From Croceitalea rosinachiae (GTDB taxonomy: Bacteria; Bacteroidota; Bacteroidia; Flavobacteriales; Flavobacteriaceae): 64,000 bases of DNA. Position numbers and translations under genes: made by a program. Under the pieces are notes generated by a model, which saw only the letters and a list, made by a program, of their open reading frames with translations, made no database searches and was not told where the DNA came from. Below are positions 9,130-16,746 of this stretch, in pieces. Within the stretch, counting starts at the first letter, position 1. Every line of letters starts with the position of its first letter. The stretch covers positions 1,550,001 to 1,614,000 of the forward strand of contig NZ_JAVRHR010000001.1 in the NCBI RefSeq assembly GCF_031846445.1. The letters are read 5' to 3'.

Positions 9130-10287
9130 ATGGCATTTGATTTTTTGGTTCCCGTTAGTGATAAGGTACTTGCGTTCTCCGAATTTTTACCCCCACAATC
9201 GCTAGGAAAAAACATATTTAAACATACGGAGAAAAAAGGTTTGCCGGTTTTCGCCAATGCCACCGTGGCAATTTTTGGCGTATTGGAATCTCGAAATGCG
9301 TTTGAGAAAAAGTCTGAGGAATTAGATACAGATGGCATTCGTATTCAATTGTACCGTTTAATGATGGGTAATTGGAATTCTAATATCATTGATATAGGTA
9401 ACGTAGAGCCAGGTGACTCCGTTGAAGACACTTATTTTGTGGTTAAAGAAATTGTAGCAGGGCTATTGGAAGAAAAAATAATCCCTATTGTTATTGGCGC
9501 AACACAAGACATTACATTTCCCACCTATAGAGCATTCGATAAAATTAAAGACATGATCAATATGGTGTCTATTGATAGTCGATTTGATTTTGGCGAAGAT
9601 GATGAACTTATTTCATCACACTCATATATGAGCAGAATTATAACTGATAAGCCAAACAATCTTCATAATTTTTCGAATATTGGATACCAGAGTTATTTTA
9701 ATGCTCAAGAAGAAATAGACTTGATGGAGCGTTTGTTTTTTGATGCGTATCGCCTGGGTGAAATAGTTTCTGATATTTCATTGGCCGAGCCGGTACTTAG
9801 AAACGCCCATATGGTCAGTTTAGATATGCGGGCCATTCGGGCAAGTGAAATGGGGGCAACAGGTAATTTTTCTCCGAACGGTTTTGGCGGGCGCGAGATT
9901 TGTGCAATTGCTAGATATGCGGGTATAAGTGATAAAGTAGCTGTTTTTGGTATTTATGAAATTGAAAATACTTCTTTGTCTCACCAACTTACCGCACAAA
10001 TTATTTGGTACTTTATTGAAGGTATTAGTTACAGGGTTACTGAAGTTCCGAGCTCAAATGATGAGGACTTTACAAAGTTTACTGTGCCAACAGATTCTGA
10101 AGAACTCATCTTTTTTAAAAGCCACATTACAGAACGCTGGTGGGTTGAAGTCCCTTCTATTTTACCAGAGCATACTAAAACAAATTCGATTGCGTTATTA
10201 CCATGCACTCAACAGGATTATTTAGATGCTTGTAATCAGAATATTCCTGAAAGGTGGCTTAAAGCCTATAAGAAAGGCTTAAACTAA
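9130..10287 (+). CDS. Arginase-fold protein with degraded metal-binding site
   Basis: A 385-residue member of the ureohydrolase (arginase, agmatinase, formimidoylglutamase) superfamily, usually annotated as formimidoylglutamase. The fold landmarks are present, but the manganese ligands are not all kept. The GGDHS motif is GATQD (residues 123-127, His to Gln126). DAHxD is DSRFD (149-153, His to Arg151). SxDxD is SLDMR (230-234, second Asp to Arg234). Three of six ligands are therefore lost, and normal hydrolase activity is unlikely. No hut genes lie nearby; it sits between topA and gldK. I infer a non-catalytic or altered role, possibly linked to the gld genes only by position. Confidence 0.8.
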   Translation: MAFDFLVPVSDKVLAFSEFLPPQSLGKNIFKHTEKKGLPVFANATVAIFGVLESRNAFEKKSEELDTDGIRIQLYRLMMGNWNSNIIDIGNVEPGDSVEDTYFVVKEIVAGLLEEKIIPIVIGATQDITFPTYRAFDKIKDMINMVSIDSRFDFGEDDELISSHSYMSRIITDKPNNLHNFSNIGYQSYFNAQEEIDLMERLFFDAYRLGEIVSDISLAEPVLRNAHMVSLDMRAIRASEMGATGNFSPNGFGGREICAIARYAGISDKVAVFGIYEIENTSLSHQLTAQIIWYFIEGISYRVTEVPSSNDEDFTKFTVPTDSEELIFFKSHITERWWVEVPSILPEHTKTNSIALLPCTQQDYLDACNQNIPERWLKAYKKGLN

Positions 10288-10409
10288 ACAGAATATTTTT
10301 TGAAGTATAAATTGTTAAGCATACAATAATTTATTCAAAACCTAGTTTTATCAGTAATGAAATTGTGTTTTACAGTTTGTATTCTTAAATCGAAAATTTA
10401 ACCTAAAGT

Positions 10410-11774
10410 ATGAGAAAGCTATTGTTATCATCTATAGCGCTTGTTTTTTTATTCACAAGTTGTGGTTCTAAATCAAGATCAAAAGGTGAATTAGTTGGTG
10501 TGCAGGGAAAGAAGTGGTATCCCGAAAAGCCATATGGAATGGAATTGATACCCAGAGGCTCATTTATAATGGGTAAAGCTGAGGAAGATCAAGCGAAGGT
10601 ATTGAATGCTCCGACCAGAACGGTAACGGTGCGTTCTTTTTACATGGACGATACTGAGATCACTAATAGTGAATACCGTCAGTTTGTAGAATGGGTTAAA
10701 GACTCTGTAGTTAGAACCCAAATGGCAATCTTGTCGGATCAGTTAGGTATGACGCCTGAAGATGAGGGTATTGGTGAATACGCATTCATGGATGCAGATA
10801 CTACTAAACTTTCTGAATACGATAAGTATATGTTGGACAATTATGCTGGTTTAGGTGAAACTGGTTATGAAGGTCGGGCACTTAATAAAGATATCGATTT
10901 GGTGTGGGATGTAGAAGATTATCCAGATGAGTTCTATACCGAAATTATGGTCGACTCTATTTATCTTCCTGATGAAGAGACCTATAACGGACAAAGAACC
11001 ATTGACGTTAAAAAATTGAAATACAAGTACAATTGGATGGATATTGAAGCTGCTGCACGAGCAAAGTCGGGTAGGAGAAAAGATTTTATCCGTACTGAAG
11101 AGTTTGAAATTTATCCTGATACTACAGTTTGGATACGTGATTTTGAATACTCTTATAATGAACCAATGCACAATGACTATTTCTGGCATGATGCCTATAG
11201 TGAGTATCCTGTGGTTGGTATTAGCTGGCAACAAGCCAAAGCTTTTTGTCACTGGAGAACCAAGTTCAAGAATGATGATCAAAAAGAGCGTGGTAAGCAG
11301 TTTGTTAACCAATTTAGATTACCAACAGAAGCGGAATGGGAATACGCTGCCAGAGGAGGTATTGAAGGCGGTACCTACCCATGGGGCGGACCATATGTGA
11401 TAAGTGATACAGGTTGTTTTATGGCAAATTTTAAGCCTCAAAGAGGGGATTATGCTGCAGATCAAGCTTTATATACCGTAGAAGCTAAATCATATGAGCC
11501 TAATGAGTATAACCTATACAATATGGCTGGTAATGTATCAGAGTGGACAAACTCTAGTTACGACCCAGGGGCATATGAATATGTATCAACAATGAACCCT
11601 AATGCAGGTTCAGGACAAAATAAAAGAAAAGTGATTCGAGGCGGATCATGGAAAGATGTTGCTTACTTCTTGCAGGTGAGTACACGTGATTACGAATATC
11701 AAGATTCGGCACGAAGCTATATCGGTTTTAGAACCGTACAAGATTACATGGGTGAAGAGGATTCAACCCAATAA
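10410..11774 (+). CDS. gldK: Gliding motility / T9SS outer-membrane lipoprotein GldK
   Basis: A 454-residue lipoprotein (signal peptide ending FTSC, Cys19) with a formylglycine-generating-enzyme-like (FGE-sulfatase) fold. Landmarks are GMELIPRGSFIMGKAEED near the N-terminus, SFYMDDTEITNSEYRQFV, GISWQQAKAFCHWR, FRLPTEAEWEYAARGG, YNMAGNVSEWTNS and KVIRGGSWKD near the C-terminus. GldK forms the periplasmic ring of the type IX secretion system together with GldN, attached to the outer membrane. It is the first gene of gldKLMN. The 122-nt upstream gap has no clear TAnnTTTG element, so transcription may continue from topA or use a weak promoter. Confidence 0.97.
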   Translation: MRKLLLSSIALVFLFTSCGSKSRSKGELVGVQGKKWYPEKPYGMELIPRGSFIMGKAEEDQAKVLNAPTRTVTVRSFYMDDTEITNSEYRQFVEWVKDSVVRTQMAILSDQLGMTPEDEGIGEYAFMDADTTKLSEYDKYMLDNYAGLGETGYEGRALNKDIDLVWDVEDYPDEFYTEIMVDSIYLPDEETYNGQRTIDVKKLKYKYNWMDIEAAARAKSGRRKDFIRTEEFEIYPDTTVWIRDFEYSYNEPMHNDYFWHDAYSEYPVVGISWQQAKAFCHWRTKFKNDDQKERGKQFVNQFRLPTEAEWEYAARGGIEGGTYPWGGPYVISDTGCFMANFKPQRGDYAADQALYTVEAKSYEPNEYNLYNMAGNVSEWTNSSYDPGAYEYVSTMNPNAGSGQNKRKVIRGGSWKDVAYFLQVSTRDYEYQDSARSYIGFRTVQDYMGEEDSTQ

Positions 11775-11867
11775 AAAAAGAGAATTAGAAGTACTTAGTA
11801 TTGAAAACGTTATTTAAACCTTGTAACCAAATTCTTATTATTATATAACTTAATTAAAATTAAAATT

Positions 11868-12518
11868 ATGGCACAGTCAAAATCAACAAAAAAACTATTT
11901 AACATGGCCTATGGCCTTGGTGCATCGGTAGTAATTATCGGAGCCTTATTTAAAATTCTTCACTGGGAGTTCGGACCACTGACTGGTGGATTATTACTTG
12001 CAGTAGGTCTTATTACAGAAGCATTAATTTTTGCTATTAGCGCATTTGAACCAGTAGATGACGAATACGATTGGTCACTGGTTTACCCAGAATTGAACAA
12101 TGCTGAAGCTAAATCTGGTAAAAATGACGTTCAACAAGCTCAAGAGGCTGAAGGCGTTTTAGGCAGAAAATTAGATGAGATGCTTAAAGAAGCTAATATT
12201 GATACAGAATTGTTCAATAGCTTAGGTGATAGCATTAGAAGTTTTGAAGGAGCTGCTAAAAACATCTCTCCTACTACTGATGCAATCCAACACACTCAGA
12301 AATATTCTGAAGAGTTATCACATGCTGCTGCTCAAATGGAGTCTTTAAACAGTTTGTATAAAGTTCAGTTAGAAAGTGCAAGCAGACAAGCTTCTATCAA
12401 CGAAGAAGTTGTTCAAAATGCTGGTGCATTAAAAGATCAAATGGAGTCATTGGCAACTAATCTTTCATCATTAAATGGTGTTTACGGTGGTATGTTGTCA
12501 GCTATGAGTAAAAACTAA
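11868..12518 (+). CDS. gldL: T9SS inner-membrane motor protein GldL
   Basis: A 216-residue protein with two transmembrane helices (about residues 13-32 and 37-58) and a long cytoplasmic tail. It forms, with GldM, the proton-driven inner-membrane motor of T9SS and gliding. The charged or ionisable residues placed in the membrane by the family are visible: Lys29 and His32 at the end of helix 1 (ALFKILHWEFGP) and Glu51 in helix 2 (GLITEALIF). It lies 93 nt after gldK and 46 nt before gldM. Confidence 0.97.
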   Translation: MAQSKSTKKLFNMAYGLGASVVIIGALFKILHWEFGPLTGGLLLAVGLITEALIFAISAFEPVDDEYDWSLVYPELNNAEAKSGKNDVQQAQEAEGVLGRKLDEMLKEANIDTELFNSLGDSIRSFEGAAKNISPTTDAIQHTQKYSEELSHAAAQMESLNSLYKVQLESASRQASINEEVVQNAGALKDQMESLATNLSSLNGVYGGMLSAMSKN

Positions 12519-12564
12519 TTAGGCCCCCAAATCAAATTATTAATCAAAACTAATTAGATAAACC

Positions 12565-14124
12565 ATGGCAGGAGGAAAACAAACACCACGTCAAAAGATG
12601 ATCAACCTTATGTACTTGATCTTCATCGCGATGTTGGCCTTAAATATGAGTAAAGAGGTGCTAGCTGCATTCGGTATTATGAATGAAAAGCTAGAGACTT
12701 CTAACATTAAAACTACAGAAAGTAACAACGAATTCTTGGCTAGTCTTGAGACTAAAGCTTCTGAAGATGCTAAGAAATACGGAGAATTATATCAAAATGC
12801 TCAACAGATAAAATCTTTGTCTCAAGAGTATTATGATTATTTAGAGTCGCTTAAAAAGGGTATGACCGAAGGTCTTGAAGACGCTAAGGATTATGCTAGA
12901 ATGGACAACTCTGATTTCTTAGATGGAAAATTCTTTCAAGGAGACAATCTTACTAAAGATGGTAAGGAGTTTTTGAAGCGAATTAACGATTATAGAACTC
13001 AAGTTGCTGCTATTGCTCCAGCTGCACTTAAAGAAGCTGTAAACTCTCGTTTTCAAGTTGGTGACGCAAATGGTAAGGTTGAGAAAAGAGATGGTACAAA
13101 GCAAGATTGGATCAACTATCACTATGAAGGGTATCCATTAGTTGCTTCATTGGCAAAATTGACTGCACTTCAAGCAGACGTCAAAGCGACGGAAGAAGAT
13201 GCTTTAAAATCAATGTTAGAAGGTGAGTTGACCAATCAAGTTTCATTAAAGAACTTTGCGACATCACTTTTGGCTTCTAAATCAGCTTTTTATAGTGGTG
13301 ATAGATATGATGGTAAGATTATCATCAGTAAAACTGATAATTCTTCAACTCCAGTAAAAGCTGACCTGACCTTAGACGGCAGAAAGCTTACTGAAGGTAA
13401 AGATTACAAATTAGAAGCAGGTGGTATTAAGATGCTGATTGGTTCTGGCGCCGCTGGTGACCATGAAATTAAAGGTACTATGTTCTTTATGCAAGATGGT
13501 GAAGAGATTCCTGTTGAGGTAAAGAATTCTTTCGCTACCATTAATAAGCCTAATGCTGCTGTAATTGCTGCTGATAAGATGAATGTTGTATATCGTGGGG
13601 TTGCCAACCCAATGACGATTTCTATTCCTGGTATTCCTGATAACAAGGTATCTGCATCTGCTCCTGGTCTTTCTAAAAGAAGCGGTAGCAAGTATGTTAT
13701 GAATCCTGGTAAGGGTAGAGAAGTTACGATTAGTGCGTCGGGTATTTTGCCAGATGGACAACGTATCAGTACTCCGGCTACATTCCGTATCAAAGATATT
13801 CCAAGACCATCTGGCGCCGTTCGTGGTGAACCAGGTAGTATAAAAATGCCAAGAAGGAACTTAGAAGTTTCTACAATTAGTGCAATGTTGGAAGACTTTG
13901 ATTTTGAATTGAACATCGGTGTTAGTGGATTCAAATTCAAAGTGCCAGGGCAACCTTCAGTAGTTGTAAAAGGTAACAAGTTGAATGGTGCTGCTAAGTC
14001 TGCTTTGAAAAGAGCACGTAGAGGTGATGCTGTTCAAGTATTTGATATTCAAGCTTATATTACAAACAACAAGGGTTACAAGTTGAAAAAAGTATCTCCT
14101 GTGGTTGTAGAGCTTACAAACTAA
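12565..14124 (+). CDS. gldM: T9SS inner-membrane / periplasmic motor protein GldM
   Basis: A 519-residue protein. The N-terminus (MAGGKQTPRQKMINLMYLIF) leads into a single transmembrane helix (about 13-35) that packs in the GldL ring. The rest is periplasmic and spans to the GldK/GldN ring: a helical first domain (about 40-220) followed by beta-rich domains, including KPNAAVIAADKMNVVYRGVANP and a C-terminal GldM domain with FDIQAYITNNKGYKLKKVSPVVV. Length and order match the family. It begins 46 nt after gldL, and the gap holds two copies of AAAACTAATTAG. Confidence 0.97.
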   Translation: MAGGKQTPRQKMINLMYLIFIAMLALNMSKEVLAAFGIMNEKLETSNIKTTESNNEFLASLETKASEDAKKYGELYQNAQQIKSLSQEYYDYLESLKKGMTEGLEDAKDYARMDNSDFLDGKFFQGDNLTKDGKEFLKRINDYRTQVAAIAPAALKEAVNSRFQVGDANGKVEKRDGTKQDWINYHYEGYPLVASLAKLTALQADVKATEEDALKSMLEGELTNQVSLKNFATSLLASKSAFYSGDRYDGKIIISKTDNSSTPVKADLTLDGRKLTEGKDYKLEAGGIKMLIGSGAAGDHEIKGTMFFMQDGEEIPVEVKNSFATINKPNAAVIAADKMNVVYRGVANPMTISIPGIPDNKVSASAPGLSKRSGSKYVMNPGKGREVTISASGILPDGQRISTPATFRIKDIPRPSGAVRGEPGSIKMPRRNLEVSTISAMLEDFDFELNIGVSGFKFKVPGQPSVVVKGNKLNGAAKSALKRARRGDAVQVFDIQAYITNNKGYKLKKVSPVVVELTN

Positions 14125-14141
14125 ATAAAGTATAGTTAATT

Positions 14142-15044
14142 ATGAATTGGAAAAATGTTTTAGTAATTGTCGCATTATGTTTTTTACCCATATCGATGGC
14201 AGCGCAGGCAAATATTTTAAATGCCAAAAAGCCAGAAGATATCGGAGTTAAAACTGAAGCACAGATCGCTCAAGATAACGATGCTCCTTTAGCATATGGT
14301 TATGTTGATGACAGAGATATTCTCTGGTCTAAAACAGTATGGGAAACCATTGATTTAGATGAGCGTGTCAACTTTCCGTTGTATTACCCAACCGATACCA
14401 TTGGTATTGGTGCGGACAGAAGGTCTTTGTACCACGTATTGATGAAAAACATCAAGAATGGTAAATTGACCGATGTGTACACGGATTCTTATTTCACCGA
14501 AAAACGAAAATTTGGTGATTTGACAGCAACCCTGCAAAAAGTAGATACAACCGATTTAGGGTATGAACAATATAATGCAGGCGAAGAAATCTCAGAAGAG
14601 TTTATCAATAAGAGAGATCTTGATGCCGCTGATATTGAAGAATACCGAATTAAGGGTATCTGGTTTTTTGATAAACGTCAAGGCGAGTTGAAATACAGAT
14701 TATTAGGTATTGCTCCAGTCGCACCAGATGTTAACTTTATAGATGACGAATCTGTTGATCCAAATGCCAATAAAGTAGAACTGTTTTGGGTATGGTACCC
14801 AAGTGCCAGACAAATACTACATGAGGCAAAGGTATTCAACAATCGAAACTCTGCGCAACCAATAACATACGATATGTTATTGAATGCCAGAAGGTTTAAC
14901 GGAGTTATTTATAAAGAAGATAATGTTCACGGTGACCGTAAAATTGACGATTATATTTTTGATAATGCCTTGTTTCAATTACTTGAAGCGAATAGAATCA
15001 AAGAAACTATTCGAGATAGGGAACAAGACATGTGGGCTTACTAA
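14142..15044 (+). CDS. gldN: T9SS periplasmic ring protein GldN
   Basis: A 300-residue exported protein (signal peptide MNWKNVLVIVALCFLPISMAAQA). GldN partners GldK in the outer-membrane-associated ring of T9SS. Family landmarks include DDRDILWSKTVWETIDLDERVNFPLYYP, GIWFFDKRQGELKYRLLGIAPVA and VELFWVWYPSARQIL. It starts 17 nt after gldM and is followed by a strong intrinsic terminator, which marks the end of the gldKLMN operon. Confidence 0.96.
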   Translation: MNWKNVLVIVALCFLPISMAAQANILNAKKPEDIGVKTEAQIAQDNDAPLAYGYVDDRDILWSKTVWETIDLDERVNFPLYYPTDTIGIGADRRSLYHVLMKNIKNGKLTDVYTDSYFTEKRKFGDLTATLQKVDTTDLGYEQYNAGEEISEEFINKRDLDAADIEEYRIKGIWFFDKRQGELKYRLLGIAPVAPDVNFIDDESVDPNANKVELFWVWYPSARQILHEAKVFNNRNSAQPITYDMLLNARRFNGVIYKEDNVHGDRKIDDYIFDNALFQLLEANRIKETIRDREQDMWAY

Positions 15045-15084
15045 GCCAAATTTAGTTTAGAATTTTCCAATTCATTATAAGATA

Positions 15085-15116
15085 AAGTCCTAACAGCAAT
15101 GTTGGGGCTTTTTTTG
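15085..15116 (+). terminator. Rho-independent terminator after gldN
   Basis: AAGTCCTAACA (15085-15095) pairs with TGTTGGGGCTT (15100-15110) with a 4-nt loop and two or three G-U pairs. A run of seven T follows. It ends the gldKLMN transcript. Confidence 0.85.
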
Positions 15117-15127
15117 TTTAAACTATG

Positions 15128-15168
15128 TCGAGTCATTTCGAAATGAGCATAGCGATTGAGAAATCTCC
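15128..15168. repeat. Possible REP-like intergenic palindromic repeat
   Basis: The sequence contains the perfect palindrome CATTTCGAAATG (15134-15145) followed by AGCATAGCGATTGAGAAATC. It resembles the short intergenic repeat seen in many flavobacterial genomes that combines GAGATTTCTC, a GC-rich core and TTCGAAATGAC. Only one copy is in this window, so the repeat status rests on resemblance. Confidence 0.5.
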
Positions 15169-15203
15169 ATTTTCATAATGGGCATAATAACAAATCTGAT
15201 GTT

Positions 15204-15211
15204 TACTTTTG
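15204..15211 (+). promoter_or_regulatory. -7 element close to the FAD oxidoreductase start
   Basis: TACTTTTG is a full match to TAnnTTTG and ends only 4 nt before the ATG at 15216. Transcription would begin at or within a few bases of the start codon, which implies a leaderless or near-leaderless mRNA. Confidence 0.5.
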
Positions 15212-15215
15212 CACT

Positions 15216-16271
15216 ATGTTAGATTACTTGGTGGTTGGTTTAGGTCTTGCCGGAATCTCGTTTTGCGAACAGCTAGAAAAACACGGAAAAACTTTTAGGG
15301 CAATTAGCGATAATTCTCAACGGGCTTCCATCGTTGCTGGGGGACTTTACAATCCTGTTATTTTAAAGCGCTTTACCATGGCTTGGAATGCAAGGGTGCA
15401 AATAGATGTGTCCATGCCCTTTTATGCAAGTCTAGAGCATAAACTGAAGGTAAAGTTAGATTACAAACTTCCAGTTTTAAGACGATTTGCTTCGATCGAA
15501 GAACAAAACCTTTGGTTTGAAGCTGCAGATAAGGCTGATTTAGATTATTTTTTATCCACTAGTATCAGAGAAAATCAAAACTCAAATATTGAAGCACCTT
15601 TTGGGTATGGGAAGGTCAACTATACCGGTAGAATAGACACCAGAGTACTTATTGAATCTTACAAAGATTACCTATTAAAAAAAAGTAGGTTGCAAGAAGA
15701 ACAATTCGATTTCGAACAGTTTGAGATTTCTAATAGTCATGTGGCTTACAAAAAGATTAAGGCCAGACAAATCATTTTTTCGGAAGGATATGGTTTAAAA
15801 TCTAACCCATATTTTGAATATTTACCCTTAAATGGCACTAAAGGAGAGTTGTTGACTATAAAGGCTCCCGAATTACAAGAAACAGCTGTGATAAAATCTT
15901 CAGTATTTATTATTCCCTTGGGAAGTGATTTGTACCGTATAGGAGCGACCTATAAATGGAAAGATAAAACGAATATTCCCACCGAAGCTTCAAAACAAGA
16001 GTTGCTTGAAAAATTGGGTACCTTTTTAAGATGTGATTACGAAGTGGTGTCCCATGTGGCAGGAGTACGACCTACGGTAACGGATAGAAGGCCTTTGGTT
16101 GGCCAGCATCCAAAATATAAGAATATATATGTATTAAATGGTTTTGGATCAAGAGGAGTACTTATTGCGCCGGCTGCTTCTCAAAATTTGTTTGAACATA
16201 TTGAAGGGGGAGAAGCTATAGACCCAGATATGGACATTTCTAGATTTACGGCCAAATACTATGTGGTCTGA
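15216..16271 (+). CDS. NAD(P)/FAD-dependent oxidoreductase, DAO family
   Basis: A 351-residue flavoenzyme. The N-terminal dinucleotide-binding fingerprint is YLVVGLGLAG (GxGxxG at residues 8-13). The C-terminal FAD-binding end of the D-amino-acid-oxidase fold is VAGVRPTVTDRRPLVGQHPKYKNIYVLNGFGSRGVLIAP. The frame is open further upstream to a TTG at 15156, but those 20 codons run through an intergenic repeat and the promoter, so the ATG at 15216 is preferred. The substrate is unknown. Relatives include D-amino-acid oxidases and the FAD domain of MnmC. It overlaps the convergent DUF983 gene by 13 nt. Confidence 0.82.
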   Translation: MLDYLVVGLGLAGISFCEQLEKHGKTFRAISDNSQRASIVAGGLYNPVILKRFTMAWNARVQIDVSMPFYASLEHKLKVKLDYKLPVLRRFASIEEQNLWFEAADKADLDYFLSTSIRENQNSNIEAPFGYGKVNYTGRIDTRVLIESYKDYLLKKSRLQEEQFDFEQFEISNSHVAYKKIKARQIIFSEGYGLKSNPYFEYLPLNGTKGELLTIKAPELQETAVIKSSVFIIPLGSDLYRIGATYKWKDKTNIPTEASKQELLEKLGTFLRCDYEVVSHVAGVRPTVTDRRPLVGQHPKYKNIYVLNGFGSRGVLIAPAASQNLFEHIEGGEAIDPDMDISRFTAKYYVV

Positions 16272-16648
16272 TGTTTTAAATTGGGGTCATACTTCATGAA
16301 AATATTAATCCAAATATTTCTTGAAAGCCTAATAATGATTGGTAGAAAGACAATCATCGTGATTACGATAGCAATAAAAGTATTTTTTAGGGAGGCGCCT
16401 ATGATTAAAAAGGCAATTACAAATGCTGCTAAAGCAAAGGCAATGCCCACCCCGTAACTAACATACATCGAACCGTAGAAAAAAGAAGGTTCAATCTTAT
16501 ATTTAGTTTGACAATGCGAGCAACGTTCATGCATTTTAAAAAGTTGTGTCAAATTGTATGGATTTTGATTCATATACATACTTTCATTATGGCACTTTGG
16601 ACAACTTCCTGTTAAAATACTGTACAATTTGCTTCCTTTTTTTAACAT
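16259..16648 (-). CDS. DUF983 family membrane protein
   Basis: A 129-residue protein with an N-terminal zinc-ribbon-like pair of CxxC motifs (CPKC at 16-19, CSHC at about 42-45) and two transmembrane helices (about 62-84 and 90-111). The spacing SxLxGxCPxC and the FYGSMYVSYG segment are typical of DUF983. Function is unknown. It is transcribed toward the FAD oxidoreductase, and their 3' ends overlap by 13 nt. Confidence 0.85.
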   Translation of the reverse strand: MLKKGSKLYSILTGSCPKCHNESMYMNQNPYNLTQLFKMHERCSHCQTKYKIEPSFFYGSMYVSYGVGIAFALAAFVIAFLIIGASLKNTFIAIVITMIVFLPIIIRLSRNIWINIFMKYDPNLKHQTT

Positions 16649-16746
16649 TTGCAGGTCTTTTGAACAAAGATAAAAATTAGTCAGGTCCTGTTGCTTTTAG
16701 ATAATATTAAAACCTGATTTTATAATAGTAAAATCATATAGCACCT

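Noticed and set aside
13404..13979. Long open frame of 191 codons antisense to gldM
   Set aside because: It lies wholly inside gldM, with composition typical of a codon-bias shadow and no promoter or family resemblance.
15156..15215. Possible 20-residue N-terminal extension of the FAD oxidoreductase from a TTG
   Set aside because: It runs through an intergenic repeat-like element and the -7 box. The Rossmann motif begins properly at the ATG at 15216.
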